Positions 1-7,991 of a stretch of DNA of 10,626 nucleotides are shown here, piece after piece. Location: contig CAMDJU010000081.1 of NCBI GenBank assembly GCA_945900695.1, positions 1 through 10,626 of the forward strand, read 5' to 3'. A model generated the notes under the pieces. It was given only the letters and a program-made list of their open reading frames with translations. It searched no databases and had not been told where the DNA came from. The position numbers and the translations under genes were made by a program. Position 1 is the first letter of the stretch. Every line of letters starts with the position of its first letter. Origin of the DNA: Bordetella parapertussis (GTDB lineage Bacteria > Pseudomonadota > Gammaproteobacteria > Burkholderiales > Burkholderiaceae_C).

Positions 1-40
1 ATTTCGAGTCCGGCGCATTCGACCACTCTGCCATCTCTCC
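1..40 (-). tRNA. tRNA-Ser (anticodon CGA), 5' portion, cut by window edge
   Basis: Reading the minus strand from base 40 gives a typical serine tRNA 5' half. The acceptor strand is GGAGAGA, followed by U8, a D-arm containing GCAGAGTGGTCGAATG, the anticodon stem strand CCGGA and the loop CTCGAAA. The loop places anticodon CGA at plus-strand bases 4-6, which decodes UCG serine codons. Base 1 is the first nucleotide of the 3' anticodon stem and would pair with A31. The long variable arm, T-arm and 3' acceptor strand lie outside the window, so completeness cannot be judged. The gene is on the same strand as serS and the small lipoprotein gene, downstream of both. Confidence 0.93.
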
Positions 41-50
41 GGGTGTCGAG

Positions 51-65
51 GGCGCGATTCTATCA
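51..65 (-). promoter_or_regulatory. Probable promoter of tRNA-Ser: extended -10 with GC-rich discriminator
   Basis: On the minus strand, TAGAAT (57-62) matches the sigma-70 -10 box at 5 of 6 positions. It is preceded by TGA (63-65), which makes an extended -10 (TGnTAGAAT). The next bases, CGCGCC (51-56), form a GC-only discriminator of the kind found at stringently controlled stable-RNA promoters. The predicted start is near 49-50, leaving about 10 bases of 5' leader for RNase P. The best -35 candidate (TTGAGG, 77-82) sits only 14 bases upstream, so the extended -10 would have to carry much of the recognition. This is read from sequence and not measured. Confidence 0.5.
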
Positions 66-99
66 GCGCCCCATCACCTCAATGGGTGTTCAGCCTGCC

Positions 100-588
100 T
101 CAGGGCCGCACTGGTGTGGGCACCGCAGTGGTGGCCGATACAGGGGCCACAGCCGGTCGCGCCACGGGGGGCGTGTTGGCGCTGCGTGGGGTGATGGTCA
201 TCACCAAGTTGGGGCCGCTGAGGGCCCCGCCCTCGGAGATTTCAATGGTGGCGCTGCGGTCGGCTTTGGTGAAGACCAGCAAACTGCTTTTGCCACGGCT
301 GGCAGATATCAAACCCCAGCCATTGCGCTGGTATTGGTCCAAAAAGAAGTTGTAAGCGGCGCTGGTGTCGCGCCCCACATCCAGGGCCAATCGGCCAACC
401 CAGTTGTCGCCCGCGCCCAAGATCAGCGACTGCTCATGAACCACCCGGCTGCCGGGTGGCAGTTGGGTTTGCCCAATCAACTCTTGGAGGGGCAAGGGAG
501 CCGGGCCACCGTCTGCGCCCAGGGGGGTGGTATTGCAAGCAGCGAGACAGCACAAGGCCATCAAGGCGCAAAGGGTTTTAAGGTTCAT
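100..588 (-). CDS. Small outer-membrane-type lipoprotein, function unknown
   Basis: The 162-residue protein opens with a clear lipoprotein signal peptide: MNLK, a hydrophobic stretch, and a lipobox LAAC with the lipidated cysteine at residue 18. The residue after it is Asn rather than Asp, so outer-membrane sorting is likely. Residues about 25-130 look like a folded domain with alternating strands and helices (SRVVHEQSLILGAGDNWVGR, then a helix around AAYNFFLDQYQRNGW). The last 28 residues are a low-complexity tail rich in Pro, Ala, Val and Thr. I do not recognise a named family. The gene starts 10 bases after the serS stop on the same strand and is probably co-transcribed with serS. Its Shine-Dalgarno (GAAAG) is weak. 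Export and lipidation are well supported; the role is not known. Confidence 0.85.
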   Translation of the reverse strand: MNLKTLCALMALCCLAACNTTPLGADGGPAPLPLQELIGQTQLPPGSRVVHEQSLILGAGDNWVGRLALDVGRDTSAAYNFFLDQYQRNGWGLISASRGKSSLLVFTKADRSATIEISEGGALSGPNLVMTITPRSANTPPVARPAVAPVSATTAVPTPVRP

Positions 589-598
589 GGATGGGCTT

Positions 599-1939
<1,341 letters not shown>

Positions 1940-1967
1940 TTATCAGGCCCAGCAAAGGCCACCTACC

Positions 1968-2915
1968 TCAGGCATCGTGTTTGAGGCCTTTGGGCAGGGG
2001 GAATTTGATGGTCTCTTGGATGCCGTCCAAGGTGCGCACCGACACCGCGCCCAAGGCACGCAAGCGGGTGATGACTTGCTGAACCAAGATGTCGGGTGCA
2101 GACGCACCTGCGGTCAGGCCGATGCGTTGTTTGCCATCAAACCAGTCCGCTTGCAACTCGTCGGCATGATCCACCATGTAGCTGGGTGTGCCGTATTTTT
2201 GCGATACATCGCGCAATCGGTTGCTGTTGGAGCTGCTGGGGCTGCCGACCACGATCACGATGTCGACCTGGGGGCTGAGCAGCTTGACGGCGTCTTGGCG
2301 GTTTTGGGTGGCGTAGCAAATGTCTTGCTGTTTGGGCGCGCGAATTTGTGGAAAGCGTTTTTGCACAGCGGCCATGATTTCGGCCGCGTCGTCCACGCTC
2401 AAAGTGGTTTGGGTCACCACAGCGAGTCTCTCCGTTTGTCGCGGTTGAACGGTGACCACACCGTGCACGTCTTCCACCAAGTGAATGCCCTCGGACAATT
2501 GGCCCATGGTGCCTTCAACTTCGGGGTGGCCTTTGTGGCCGATCATGATGAACTCAAACCCCTCGCGGTGCAATTTGGCCACCTCGACATGCACCTTGGT
2601 GACCAAGGGGCAGGTGGCATCAAACACCCGAAACCCACGCCTTTGGGCCTCGTGCTCCACCGCTTTGGGCACGCCGTGGGCGCTGAACACCAAGGTGGCA
2701 CCCGGGGGCACATCGTTCAAGTCTTCAATGAAGATGGCACCACGCGAGCGCAGGTCATTGACCACATGGGTGTTGTGCACGATTTCATGGCGCACATAAA
2801 TGGGCGCGCCAAATTTACTCAGGGCGTGCTCGACGATGTCAATGGCACGGTCCACACCGGCACAAAAGCCCCGGGGTTCGGCCAAAATGATTTCAGAAGG
2901 CTTCACAGCGCTCAT
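1968..2915 (-). CDS. ispH: 4-hydroxy-3-methylbut-2-enyl diphosphate reductase (IspH/LytB)
   Basis: IspH catalyses the last step of the MEP pathway, reducing HMBPP to IPP and DMAPP with an iron-sulfur cluster. The 315-residue protein has the three cluster-binding cysteines in their family contexts: Cys18 (PRGFCAGVDRA), Cys102 (DATCPLVTKVH) and Cys200 (DICYATQNRQ). The substrate pocket motifs are also present: His48 in HEIVHN, His80 in SAHGV, His130 and the following Glu residues in GHKGHPEVEGT, SSSNSNRL near 227-234, and TAGASAPD near 268-275. The start codon overlaps the fkpB stop (ATGA), and AGGTG lies 4 bases upstream of the ATG, so translation is probably coupled to fkpB. The fkpB-ispH order is long known in proteobacteria. 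The gene looks intact. Confidence 0.98.
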   Translation of the reverse strand: MSAVKPSEIILAEPRGFCAGVDRAIDIVEHALSKFGAPIYVRHEIVHNTHVVNDLRSRGAIFIEDLNDVPPGATLVFSAHGVPKAVEHEAQRRGFRVFDATCPLVTKVHVEVAKLHREGFEFIMIGHKGHPEVEGTMGQLSEGIHLVEDVHGVVTVQPRQTERLAVVTQTTLSVDDAAEIMAAVQKRFPQIRAPKQQDICYATQNRQDAVKLLSPQVDIVIVVGSPSSSNSNRLRDVSQKYGTPSYMVDHADELQADWFDGKQRIGLTAGASAPDILVQQVITRLRALGAVSVRTLDGIQETIKFPLPKGLKHDA

Positions 2916-3376
2916 AAAACACCTATCAAATGCACTTCAAATTGCACGGCTTGCCCAGCCAGCGGGTGATTGAAGTCAAACAACACCGCCGTGTCGCCCA
3001 ACTGGCACACCGCGCCCGCATAACTGCCCGCCCCATCAGGGGCAGGAAAAGCGACCACATCGCCCACGGCATAGCGCTCATCGGGGTCGCCGAGTTGGCG
3101 CAGCATATCGCGGCTCACCCACTGGATCATGTCGGGGTTGCGCGGCCCAAAGGCCTCACCGGCGGCCAAATCGAAGGTGGTGTGCGCGCCATCGGCCAAG
3201 CCCATCAAATGCTGCTCCAGGGCAGGCGACAACTCGCCCGACCCCAAGGACAGGGTGGCGGGTTTGCCGCCAAAGGTATTGATGATGTCGCCTTGCGGCC
3301 CCGTCAGGCGGTAGTGCAAGGTCAAAAAGGCGCCGGGCGTGACATGCACAAGGGGTTCGGTGGTGGGGGTGGTCAT
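2912..3376 (-). CDS. fkpB: FKBP-type peptidyl-prolyl cis-trans isomerase (SlyD/FkpB-like)
   Basis: The 154-residue protein is a SlyD-like FKBP with an inserted-in-flap chaperone domain. The first FKBP strand is around 15-30 (GAFLTLHYRLTGPQGD). It is followed by SLGSGELSPALEQHLMGLADG (43-63), the flap insert about 70-130, and the closing FKBP segment VLFDFNHPLAGQAVQFEVHLIGV (131-153); DFNHPLAG is a family signature. It would catalyse prolyl isomerisation and act as a holdase in the cytoplasm. I chose the ATG at 3376. A longer reading from a TTG at 3430 would add 18 residues lacking family character and would place its start codon inside a TTGACA -35-like element. The stop overlaps the ispH start by ATGA. 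There is no His-rich metal-binding tail like that of E. coli SlyD. Confidence 0.94.
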   Translation of the reverse strand: MTTPTTEPLVHVTPGAFLTLHYRLTGPQGDIINTFGGKPATLSLGSGELSPALEQHLMGLADGAHTTFDLAAGEAFGPRNPDMIQWVSRDMLRQLGDPDERYAVGDVVAFPAPDGAGSYAGAVCQLGDTAVLFDFNHPLAGQAVQFEVHLIGVL

Positions 3377-3399
3377 AAAGCTTTGGGGTTTATCGACCC

Positions 3400-3430
3400 A
3401 TTGTAGAAATCCCTGAGACGGGCCTGTCAA
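3400..3430 (-). promoter_or_regulatory. Probable sigma-70 promoter of fkpB-ispH
   Basis: On the minus strand a perfect -35 hexamer TTGACA (3425-3430) is followed by TACAAT (3400-3405), a 5-of-6 -10 box. The spacer is 19 bases, longer than the ideal 17. Transcription would begin near 3393, giving a leader of about 17 bases before the fkpB ATG at 3376. This position is consistent with fkpB being the first gene of the operon, since radC diverges on the other side. Confidence 0.5.
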
Positions 3431-3442
3431 CGTTTAAGGCTC

Positions 3443-3472
3443 GGGTGGCATTAGAACAAAAATACGCCACCC
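3443..3472. repeat. Dyad symmetry in the fkpB/radC divergent intergenic region
   Basis: GGGTGGC (3443-3449) and its exact complement GCCACCC (3466-3472) flank a 16-base AT-rich centre. The repeat ends nine bases before the radC start codon. It could be an operator half-site pair for a dimeric regulator, or a stem-loop in the radC leader. The arms are only 7 bp, so a chance occurrence in GC-rich DNA is possible. Confidence 0.35.
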
Positions 3473-3481
3473 ACACCCCCC

Positions 3482-4153
3482 ATGCGCGATTTACCCACCG
3501 ATGTGCGCCCCCGAGAAAAGCTTCTGGCCCGGGGCCCCGAGGCCCTGAGCGACACCGAGCTGCTGGCCTTGCTGCTGCGCACCGGAACCCGTGGCCGGAA
3601 TGTGCTTCAAATGGCCAGTGAGCTTCTGGTTCAATTTGGCGGCATCTCCGGTCTGCTGCAAACCCAGGCCAAGGACTTGCAGCGCTTCAAGGGCTTGGGG
3701 GGTACGGCCAAGCGGGCCGAGTTGCTGGCGGTGTTGGAGTTGTCCCGCCGTGCCATGGCCGAACAACTGCGCCAAAAGCCGGTGCTGGATTCACCCGAAC
3801 TCGTCAAGCAGTATTTGCAACTGCAATTGGGCCATTTGGGCCATGAGGTGTTTGCATTGCTGTTGCTCGACAACCAACACCATTTATTGCAGTACCGCGC
3901 CATGTTCCAAGGCACGCTGACCCAAACCAGTGTTTACCCCCGCGAGGTGGTCAAACTCGCCCTCGATGTGGGTGCCAGTGGGGTGGTGTTGGCGCACAAC
4001 CACCCCAGTGGCGGTGTGCAAGCCTCGGCCGCCGACAAAGCCCTGACGCAAACCCTGAAGTCGGCCCTGGCCTTGGTGGACGTGCGGGTGCTTGACCACA
4101 TCATCGTGGCCCCGGGTTGCGCCTTGTCCATGGCTGAGTCGGGGTTGATCTAA
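3482..4153 (+). CDS. radC: RadC family protein (JAMM/MPN metalloprotease-like fold)
   Basis: The 223-residue protein is a full-length RadC. Residues about 1-95 are the N-terminal helix-hairpin-helix region ([27 protein letters not shown]; later [25 protein letters not shown]). Residues about 100-223 form the MPN/JAMM domain. The predicted zinc ligands are in place: Glu122 ([11 protein letters not shown]), His172 and His174 (AHNHPSG, 171-177), Ser182 and Asp185 (ASAAD). The biochemical role of chromosomal RadC is unsettled; the old link with DNA repair was withdrawn for E. coli, so no activity should be assumed. The ATG at 3482 is the only sensible start, because an in-frame TAG lies at 3452-3454 with no start codon between. 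No Shine-Dalgarno is visible. The gene is divergent from fkpB. Confidence 0.96.
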   Translation: MRDLPTDVRPREKLLARGPEALSDTELLALLLRTGTRGRNVLQMASELLVQFGGISGLLQTQAKDLQRFKGLGGTAKRAELLAVLELSRRAMAEQLRQKPVLDSPELVKQYLQLQLGHLGHEVFALLLLDNQHHLLQYRAMFQGTLTQTSVYPREVVKLALDVGASGVVLAHNHPSGGVQASAADKALTQTLKSALALVDVRVLDHIIVAPGCALSMAESGLI

Positions 4154-4168
4154 AACAGCCCCTCCTAT

Positions 4169-4259
4169 GGCATCCAATGAGATGCCTCAGTCTGTCATCC
4201 TGAGGCACGCCGCGACAGGACCAATCAACCAGGGCTGTGGCTGGCTATGATCCCAGCCA
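4169..4259 (+). promoter_or_regulatory. Leader of the smr gene with three short inverted repeats
   Basis: Three perfect inverted repeats lie between radC and the Smr gene. First, GGCATC/GATGCC (4169-4174 with 4181-4186, 6-base loop). Second, TGCCTCAG/CTGAGGCA (4183-4190 with 4200-4207, 9-base loop). Third, TGGCTGG/CCAGCCA (4238-4244 with 4253-4259, 8-base loop). The first two share bases 4183-4186 and so cannot form together. None is followed by a T-run, so these are not typical intrinsic terminators of radC. The third places an ATG (4247) in its loop. Function is not known. Confidence 0.35.
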
Positions 4260-4312
4260 TGTTGACAGCCAACTGCGTGGCATCGACCCCACCCCAGCCT
4301 GTGTTGCCCACC

Positions 4313-4975
4313 ATGAAATCGCGCTCCCTGAAAGACCTTGATGCGTTGCGCCAAACATTGGCCCAGCAACAGGCGCAAGCGGCATTGGCGGCCCAAGCCC
4401 TTGCCGAGGCACAGCGCCAAGCGCGGGCCGAACAAGAGTTGTTTGTGCGTGCGGTCGGGGCCGTCAAACCCCTCTCCCCCCAAGCCCGTGTGCGCTTGCA
4501 AACCCCTGCCCCCGCGCCCGAACCCTTGCAATTGAAACGCGACCAAGAAGCCGTGCTGCGCGAGAGCCTGAGCGATGAGATCGACATCAGCAGCATGATC
4601 GAAACCGATGACCAACTCAGCTATCTGCGCGAAGGCATGGGCCGCGATGTGATCCGCAAGTTGCGCCAAGGCGATTGGGCTTTGCAAGGCGAGATTGACT
4701 TGCACGGTCTGCGCAGCGATGAAGCGCGCGAGGCCTTGGGTGGCTTTATCCGCCAAGCCCACCGCCAAGGGTGGCGCTGCGTGCGCGTGGTGCATGGCAA
4801 GGGATTGGGCTCGCCAGGCAAAACTCCGGTGCTCAAAAACAAAGTGCTGCGCTGGTTGGTGCAAAAAAGCGAGGTCTTGGCGTTTGTGCAAGCCACCCCG
4901 TCTGAAGGCGGGGCTGGGGCTTTGCGGGTGCTGTTGGCCCCTGGGTCCACACCCGCCAGTCTCACGGGCCGTTGA
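4313..4975 (+). CDS. Smr-domain protein (putative endonuclease/nucleic-acid binding)
   Basis: From the ATG at 4313 the protein has 220 residues. Residues about 1-50 are a charged, Ala/Gln-rich helix, probably a coiled coil (SLKDLDALRQTLAQQQAQ). Residues 50-125 form a linker, and the Smr domain occupies about 126-208. Smr hallmarks are EIDLHGLRSDEAREAL (127-141), VRVVHGKGLGS (157-167), LKNKVLRWLVQ (174-184) and VLAFVQATPSEGGAGALRVLL (188-208). Related stand-alone Smr proteins such as E. coli YdaL and SmrB bind or cut nucleic acid; the DLHG and HGKG motifs are the probable active region. The start is uncertain: ATGs at 4247 and 4259 would add 22 or 18 residues, but the MKSRSLKDLDAL beginning fits the family, and 4247 lies in a potential hairpin loop. 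No start has a clear Shine-Dalgarno. The 3' end overlaps the convergent haemoglobin gene by 14 bases. Confidence 0.9.
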   Translation: MKSRSLKDLDALRQTLAQQQAQAALAAQALAEAQRQARAEQELFVRAVGAVKPLSPQARVRLQTPAPAPEPLQLKRDQEAVLRESLSDEIDISSMIETDDQLSYLREGMGRDVIRKLRQGDWALQGEIDLHGLRSDEAREALGGFIRQAHRQGWRCVRVVHGKGLGSPGKTPVLKNKVLRWLVQKSEVLAFVQATPSEGGAGALRVLLAPGSTPASLTGR

Positions 4976-5369
4976 GGTTGCGCATCCAATCAGCGGTCTG
5001 AAAAAAACTCTCTTGCAAGCGAGTTTGCAAGGGTTGTGGCAGCGCCAGCTCTTGCATGGCCTGGGCCATGCACGCCAGCCACTGATCGCGCTCGCGCACC
5101 CCGATCGCAAACGGCATGTGGCGCATGCGCAAGCGCGGGTGGCCAAAGCGCTCTGTGTAGTGTGACGGGCCGCCCAACCAACCGCACAAAAACCAAAACA
5201 ATTTGTCCCTGGCTGACAGCAAGTCGCTGCCATGGACAGCGCGCAAATGGGCATAGGCAGGCTCTAAATCCATCAGGTCGTAAAACCGGTCAACCAGGGC
5301 GCGCACATGGGCCTCGCCACCCACCATGTCAAATGCGGTGATGCCGTCGGTCTTGTCTTGCTCATCCAT
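4962..5369 (-). CDS. Group II truncated haemoglobin (2/2 globin, TrHbO type)
   Basis: The 135-residue protein is a short haem-binding globin of the 2-over-2 fold. Family features are the N-terminal GG (17-18), helix B with Tyr30 at B10 (RFYDLMD), and the block FWFLCGWLGGPSHYTERFGHPRLRMRH (58-84). The proximal haem ligand is His84 in RMRHMPF, and Trp97 (DQWLACM) matches the conserved TrpG8 of groups II and III. Such proteins bind O2 tightly and are proposed to act in NO or peroxide detoxification or redox chemistry in the cytoplasm; the substrate here is not known. The gene follows the permease stop by 18 bases, with a G-rich Shine-Dalgarno (GGGGGC), so it is probably the last gene of the fdhD-permease operon. 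It ends inside the convergent smr gene. Confidence 0.94.
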   Translation of the reverse strand: MDEQDKTDGITAFDMVGGEAHVRALVDRFYDLMDLEPAYAHLRAVHGSDLLSARDKLFWFLCGWLGGPSHYTERFGHPRLRMRHMPFAIGVRERDQWLACMAQAMQELALPQPLQTRLQESFFQTADWMRNLNGP

Positions 5370-5387
5370 GCGGTGCCCCCGGTTGGT

Positions 5388-7991
5388 TCACTGCGCGGCT
5401 TGGCGCAAGGTTTGCACCACGGGGCGACGCAATATTTCCCGCAAACCCCACCAACCGGCCAACAGCGCCAACAGCGCCCCCGCCAGCGTACCCGCCAAGG
5501 GCACCCACACCGGCGGTGTCCAGGCAAACTCAAACACATAACGGGCCAAACCCCAGCCCACGGCCAAGGCCACCAGCGAGGCCAAGGCACCGGCCAAAGC
5601 CCCCACGCCCAAAAGTTCGGCGGCTTGCACCCGCGCCAACAAACGGTTGGAAGCCCCCAAAGCGCGCAACACCGCATACTCACGGGCCCGCTCTTCACGG
5701 GTGGCAGTGACGGCGGCAAACATCACCACCAAACCAGCGGCCAGGGTAAAAATAAATAAAAACTCCACCGCCTTCACCACTTGCGCCAACACCTTTTGCA
5801 CTTGGTTCAAGCTGGCCCCCAAGTCCACATTGGTGATGTTGGGAAAGCGCGCCACCATGGCATTGTCAAAGCCCCGCAGCGAGGGGGCGCGAAAAGCGGC
5901 GATGTAAGTCATGGGCACGTCGGGCATGTGCGACAAGGGGTACATCACAAAAAAGTTAGCGCGCATGGACGTCCAGTCCACCCGGCGAATCGAGGTGACG
6001 CGCGCATCAATGGCCACGCCCGCCATGTCAAAGCGCAAACGGTCACCCATTTTCAAGCCCAAGGTTTTGGCCAATCCCTCTTCCAAGCTCAAGGCGTCGG
6101 GCTCTTCGGGCAACCAAGCACCGGCCACGATGCTGTTGTGCGCGGGGGCCGCCACGCTGTGCGACACATTGAACTCGCGGTCCACCAAGCGCTTGGCCCG
6201 CTCGTCGCTGTAATTTTGTGCCGCCACAGCTTGGCCGTTGACGGCCACCAAACGGGCCCGGATCATGGGGTACCAGTCGTATCGCTGAACTTGACCCTGG
6301 CGCAAATGGTCTTGAAAAGCCTGCGACTGATCGGGTTGCACATTGAGGACAAAGCGATTGGGCGCATCGGCTGGCGTGGCATTGCGCCAGCTGGCCACCA
6401 AGTCGGTGCGCAACAACACCAACAGCACCAGGGCCAACAAGCCCACCGACAAAGCGCTGACTTGGACCATGGCAAAAACCGGTCGGGCAGAAATTTGGCG
6501 GGTGGCCAAACTCAGCCATTGCGGGGCCCGCGCCTCGTTCACGGTCCAGCGCAAACTGCGCACGGCCAACCATGACAATGCCGCGAAAAAAGTCACCGCC
6601 GCGGCAAAACCACACACCACCCACAGGCCCAAGACCAGATCGCGGCTGACCGCCATGAGCAGCATGGAAAAGCCCAGCAAACCGGCCCCCATGACCCACA
6701 GCGAAGCGGCCTGTGGTTTGCCCACATCGCGCCGGATCACCCGCAACGGTGGCACCCGGGCCAGCTGCAAAACCGGTGGCAGGCCAAAGGCGATCAACAG
6801 TGTCAAGCCCGTACCCACCCCATAGGCCAAGGGCCGCCAACCCGCGGCGGGCAAGTCGGCCTCAATCAAACCGCTGAGCAAGCCAACGAAAACCTCGTGC
6901 AAGCCGTATCCCAAAGCCGCGCCGATCAAACTGGCCCCAATGCCGAGCAACCCAAACTCGATGGCATACACCGCTGCAATCTGGCGCTGGCTTTGCCCCA
7001 GCACGCGCTGAATGGCGCAGTCGTCCAAATGGCGGGCGGCAAAGCCCCGCGCGGCCAAGGCCACGGCCACCGCACTGAGCAAGGCGGCCAACAGCGCCAC
7101 CAGGTTGAGAAATTTTTCGGCCCGCTCCAAGGTTTGGCGCATCTCTGGTCGCCCGGCCTCCATCGACTCCAGGCGCACACCGCGCACCTCGGCTTGGCCC
7201 ACCTGGGCCTGGGCCCATTGCATATAGGCCTGCACCGGGCGCTCTGGCCCGGCCACTGCAAAACGCCAAGCGATGCGACTGGCTGGTTGCAACAATCCGG
7301 TGGCATCGAGGTCGGCCATGTTGATCAACAACCGGGGGGCAAAGTTCATGAAGCCCGCGCCCCGATCAGGCTCGCCCGTCAGCACCTGCGACAAAGTCAC
7401 GCGGTGTTTGCCCAGCCACAAGCTGTCACCCGGTTGCAATTCCAGCGCTTCCAACAGGCCCGGCTCGGCCCAAGCCTGGCCTGGCGCTGGAATGGCACGC
7501 ACCACCACCGAGGGACCGTCATAAGCGGTTTGGTTGTTGGGCGCCGCCACCGTGCCCGGCAGCAAGCCCGGAGAAGGCATGACCCCCGCACCGGGCAACC
7601 CACCGGCCGTGGATTGCAGCACCTGCAAAGTCCCGCGCAAGGGATATCCCGTCTCCACCGCTTTGAGGGCAATCAAACGGCTGGCACCGCCGCGCTCGTC
7701 GCTGGCGCGCGCCATGGTGGGAAAACTCAGCGTGGTGGCGCTGTTCAACCCCAGGGCCTTGGCTTTTTGCACAAACCGCTCTGGCGTGGGCTGATCGCTC
7801 ACCACCACCACATCACCGCCCATCAACTGGCGTGCATCGCGCGCCATGCCCCCTTGCATGCGGTCGGCCAAAAAAGCCACCGAGCTGAGCGCGGCCACGC
7901 CCAAGGCCACGGCCACCATGGGCAAGCGCAACTCGCCGGCCCGCGCATCGCGCCACAGGTTGCGCCAAGCCAAAGCCCATAAATGCATCAT
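5388..7991 (-). CDS. ABC transporter permease with two FtsX domains (YbbP-like)
   Basis: The 867-residue membrane protein has a first membrane helix near 23-43 and a large periplasmic domain about 44-294. A first FtsX domain follows with helices near 296-315, 346-366 and 390-410. Central helices lie near 432-448, 455-477 and 505-527, a second periplasmic domain spans about 530-738, and a C-terminal FtsX domain has helices near 742-762, 792-815 and 828-848. The cytoplasmic coupling motif REYAVLRALGASNRLL (770-785) is clear; its counterpart after the third segment is DDCAIQRVLGQSQRQI (323-338). This architecture matches YbbP, which works with an ATPase (YbbA) as a type VII mechanotransmission or lipoprotein-handling system. 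No ATPase gene is present in the window. The start ATG overlaps the fdhD stop (ATGA); a second ATG follows immediately. Its substrate cannot be read from sequence. Confidence 0.94.
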   Translation of the reverse strand: MMHLWALAWRNLWRDARAGELRLPMVAVALGVAALSSVAFLADRMQGGMARDARQLMGGDVVVVSDQPTPERFVQKAKALGLNSATTLSFPTMARASDERGGASRLIALKAVETGYPLRGTLQVLQSTAGGLPGAGVMPSPGLLPGTVAAPNNQTAYDGPSVVVRAIPAPGQAWAEPGLLEALELQPGDSLWLGKHRVTLSQVLTGEPDRGAGFMNFAPRLLINMADLDATGLLQPASRIAWRFAVAGPERPVQAYMQWAQAQVGQAEVRGVRLESMEAGRPEMRQTLERAEKFLNLVALLAALLSAVAVALAARGFAARHLDDCAIQRVLGQSQRQIAAVYAIEFGLLGIGASLIGAALGYGLHEVFVGLLSGLIEADLPAAGWRPLAYGVGTGLTLLIAFGLPPVLQLARVPPLRVIRRDVGKPQAASLWVMGAGLLGFSMLLMAVSRDLVLGLWVVCGFAAAVTFFAALSWLAVRSLRWTVNEARAPQWLSLATRQISARPVFAMVQVSALSVGLLALVLLVLLRTDLVASWRNATPADAPNRFVLNVQPDQSQAFQDHLRQGQVQRYDWYPMIRARLVAVNGQAVAAQNYSDERAKRLVDREFNVSHSVAAPAHNSIVAGAWLPEEPDALSLEEGLAKTLGLKMGDRLRFDMAGVAIDARVTSIRRVDWTSMRANFFVMYPLSHMPDVPMTYIAAFRAPSLRGFDNAMVARFPNITNVDLGASLNQVQKVLAQVVKAVEFLFIFTLAAGLVVMFAAVTATREERAREYAVLRALGASNRLLARVQAAELLGVGALAGALASLVALAVGWGLARYVFEFAWTPPVWVPLAGTLAGALLALLAGWWGLREILRRPVVQTLRQAAQ

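Noticed and set aside
1945..1961. Possible terminator hairpin GGCC/GGCC after ispH
   Set aside because: Only a four-base stem with a seven-base loop and no proper T-run; not distinguishable from chance.
3377..3430. N-terminal extension of FkpB from a TTG codon
   Set aside because: The added residues have no family character, the TTG lies in a perfect TTGACA -35 element, and an ATG matches the normal FKBP N-terminus.
4187..5254. A 355-codon minus-strand frame spanning smr and part of the haemoglobin gene
   Set aside because: It crosses two real genes in wrong frames; both real genes carry clear family motifs and this frame carries none.
6897..7982. A 361-codon open frame on the plus strand opposite the permease
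   Set aside because: It is antisense to a well-supported membrane protein, is rich in His, Gln, Gly and Arg as shadow frames are, and has no start signal or family motif.
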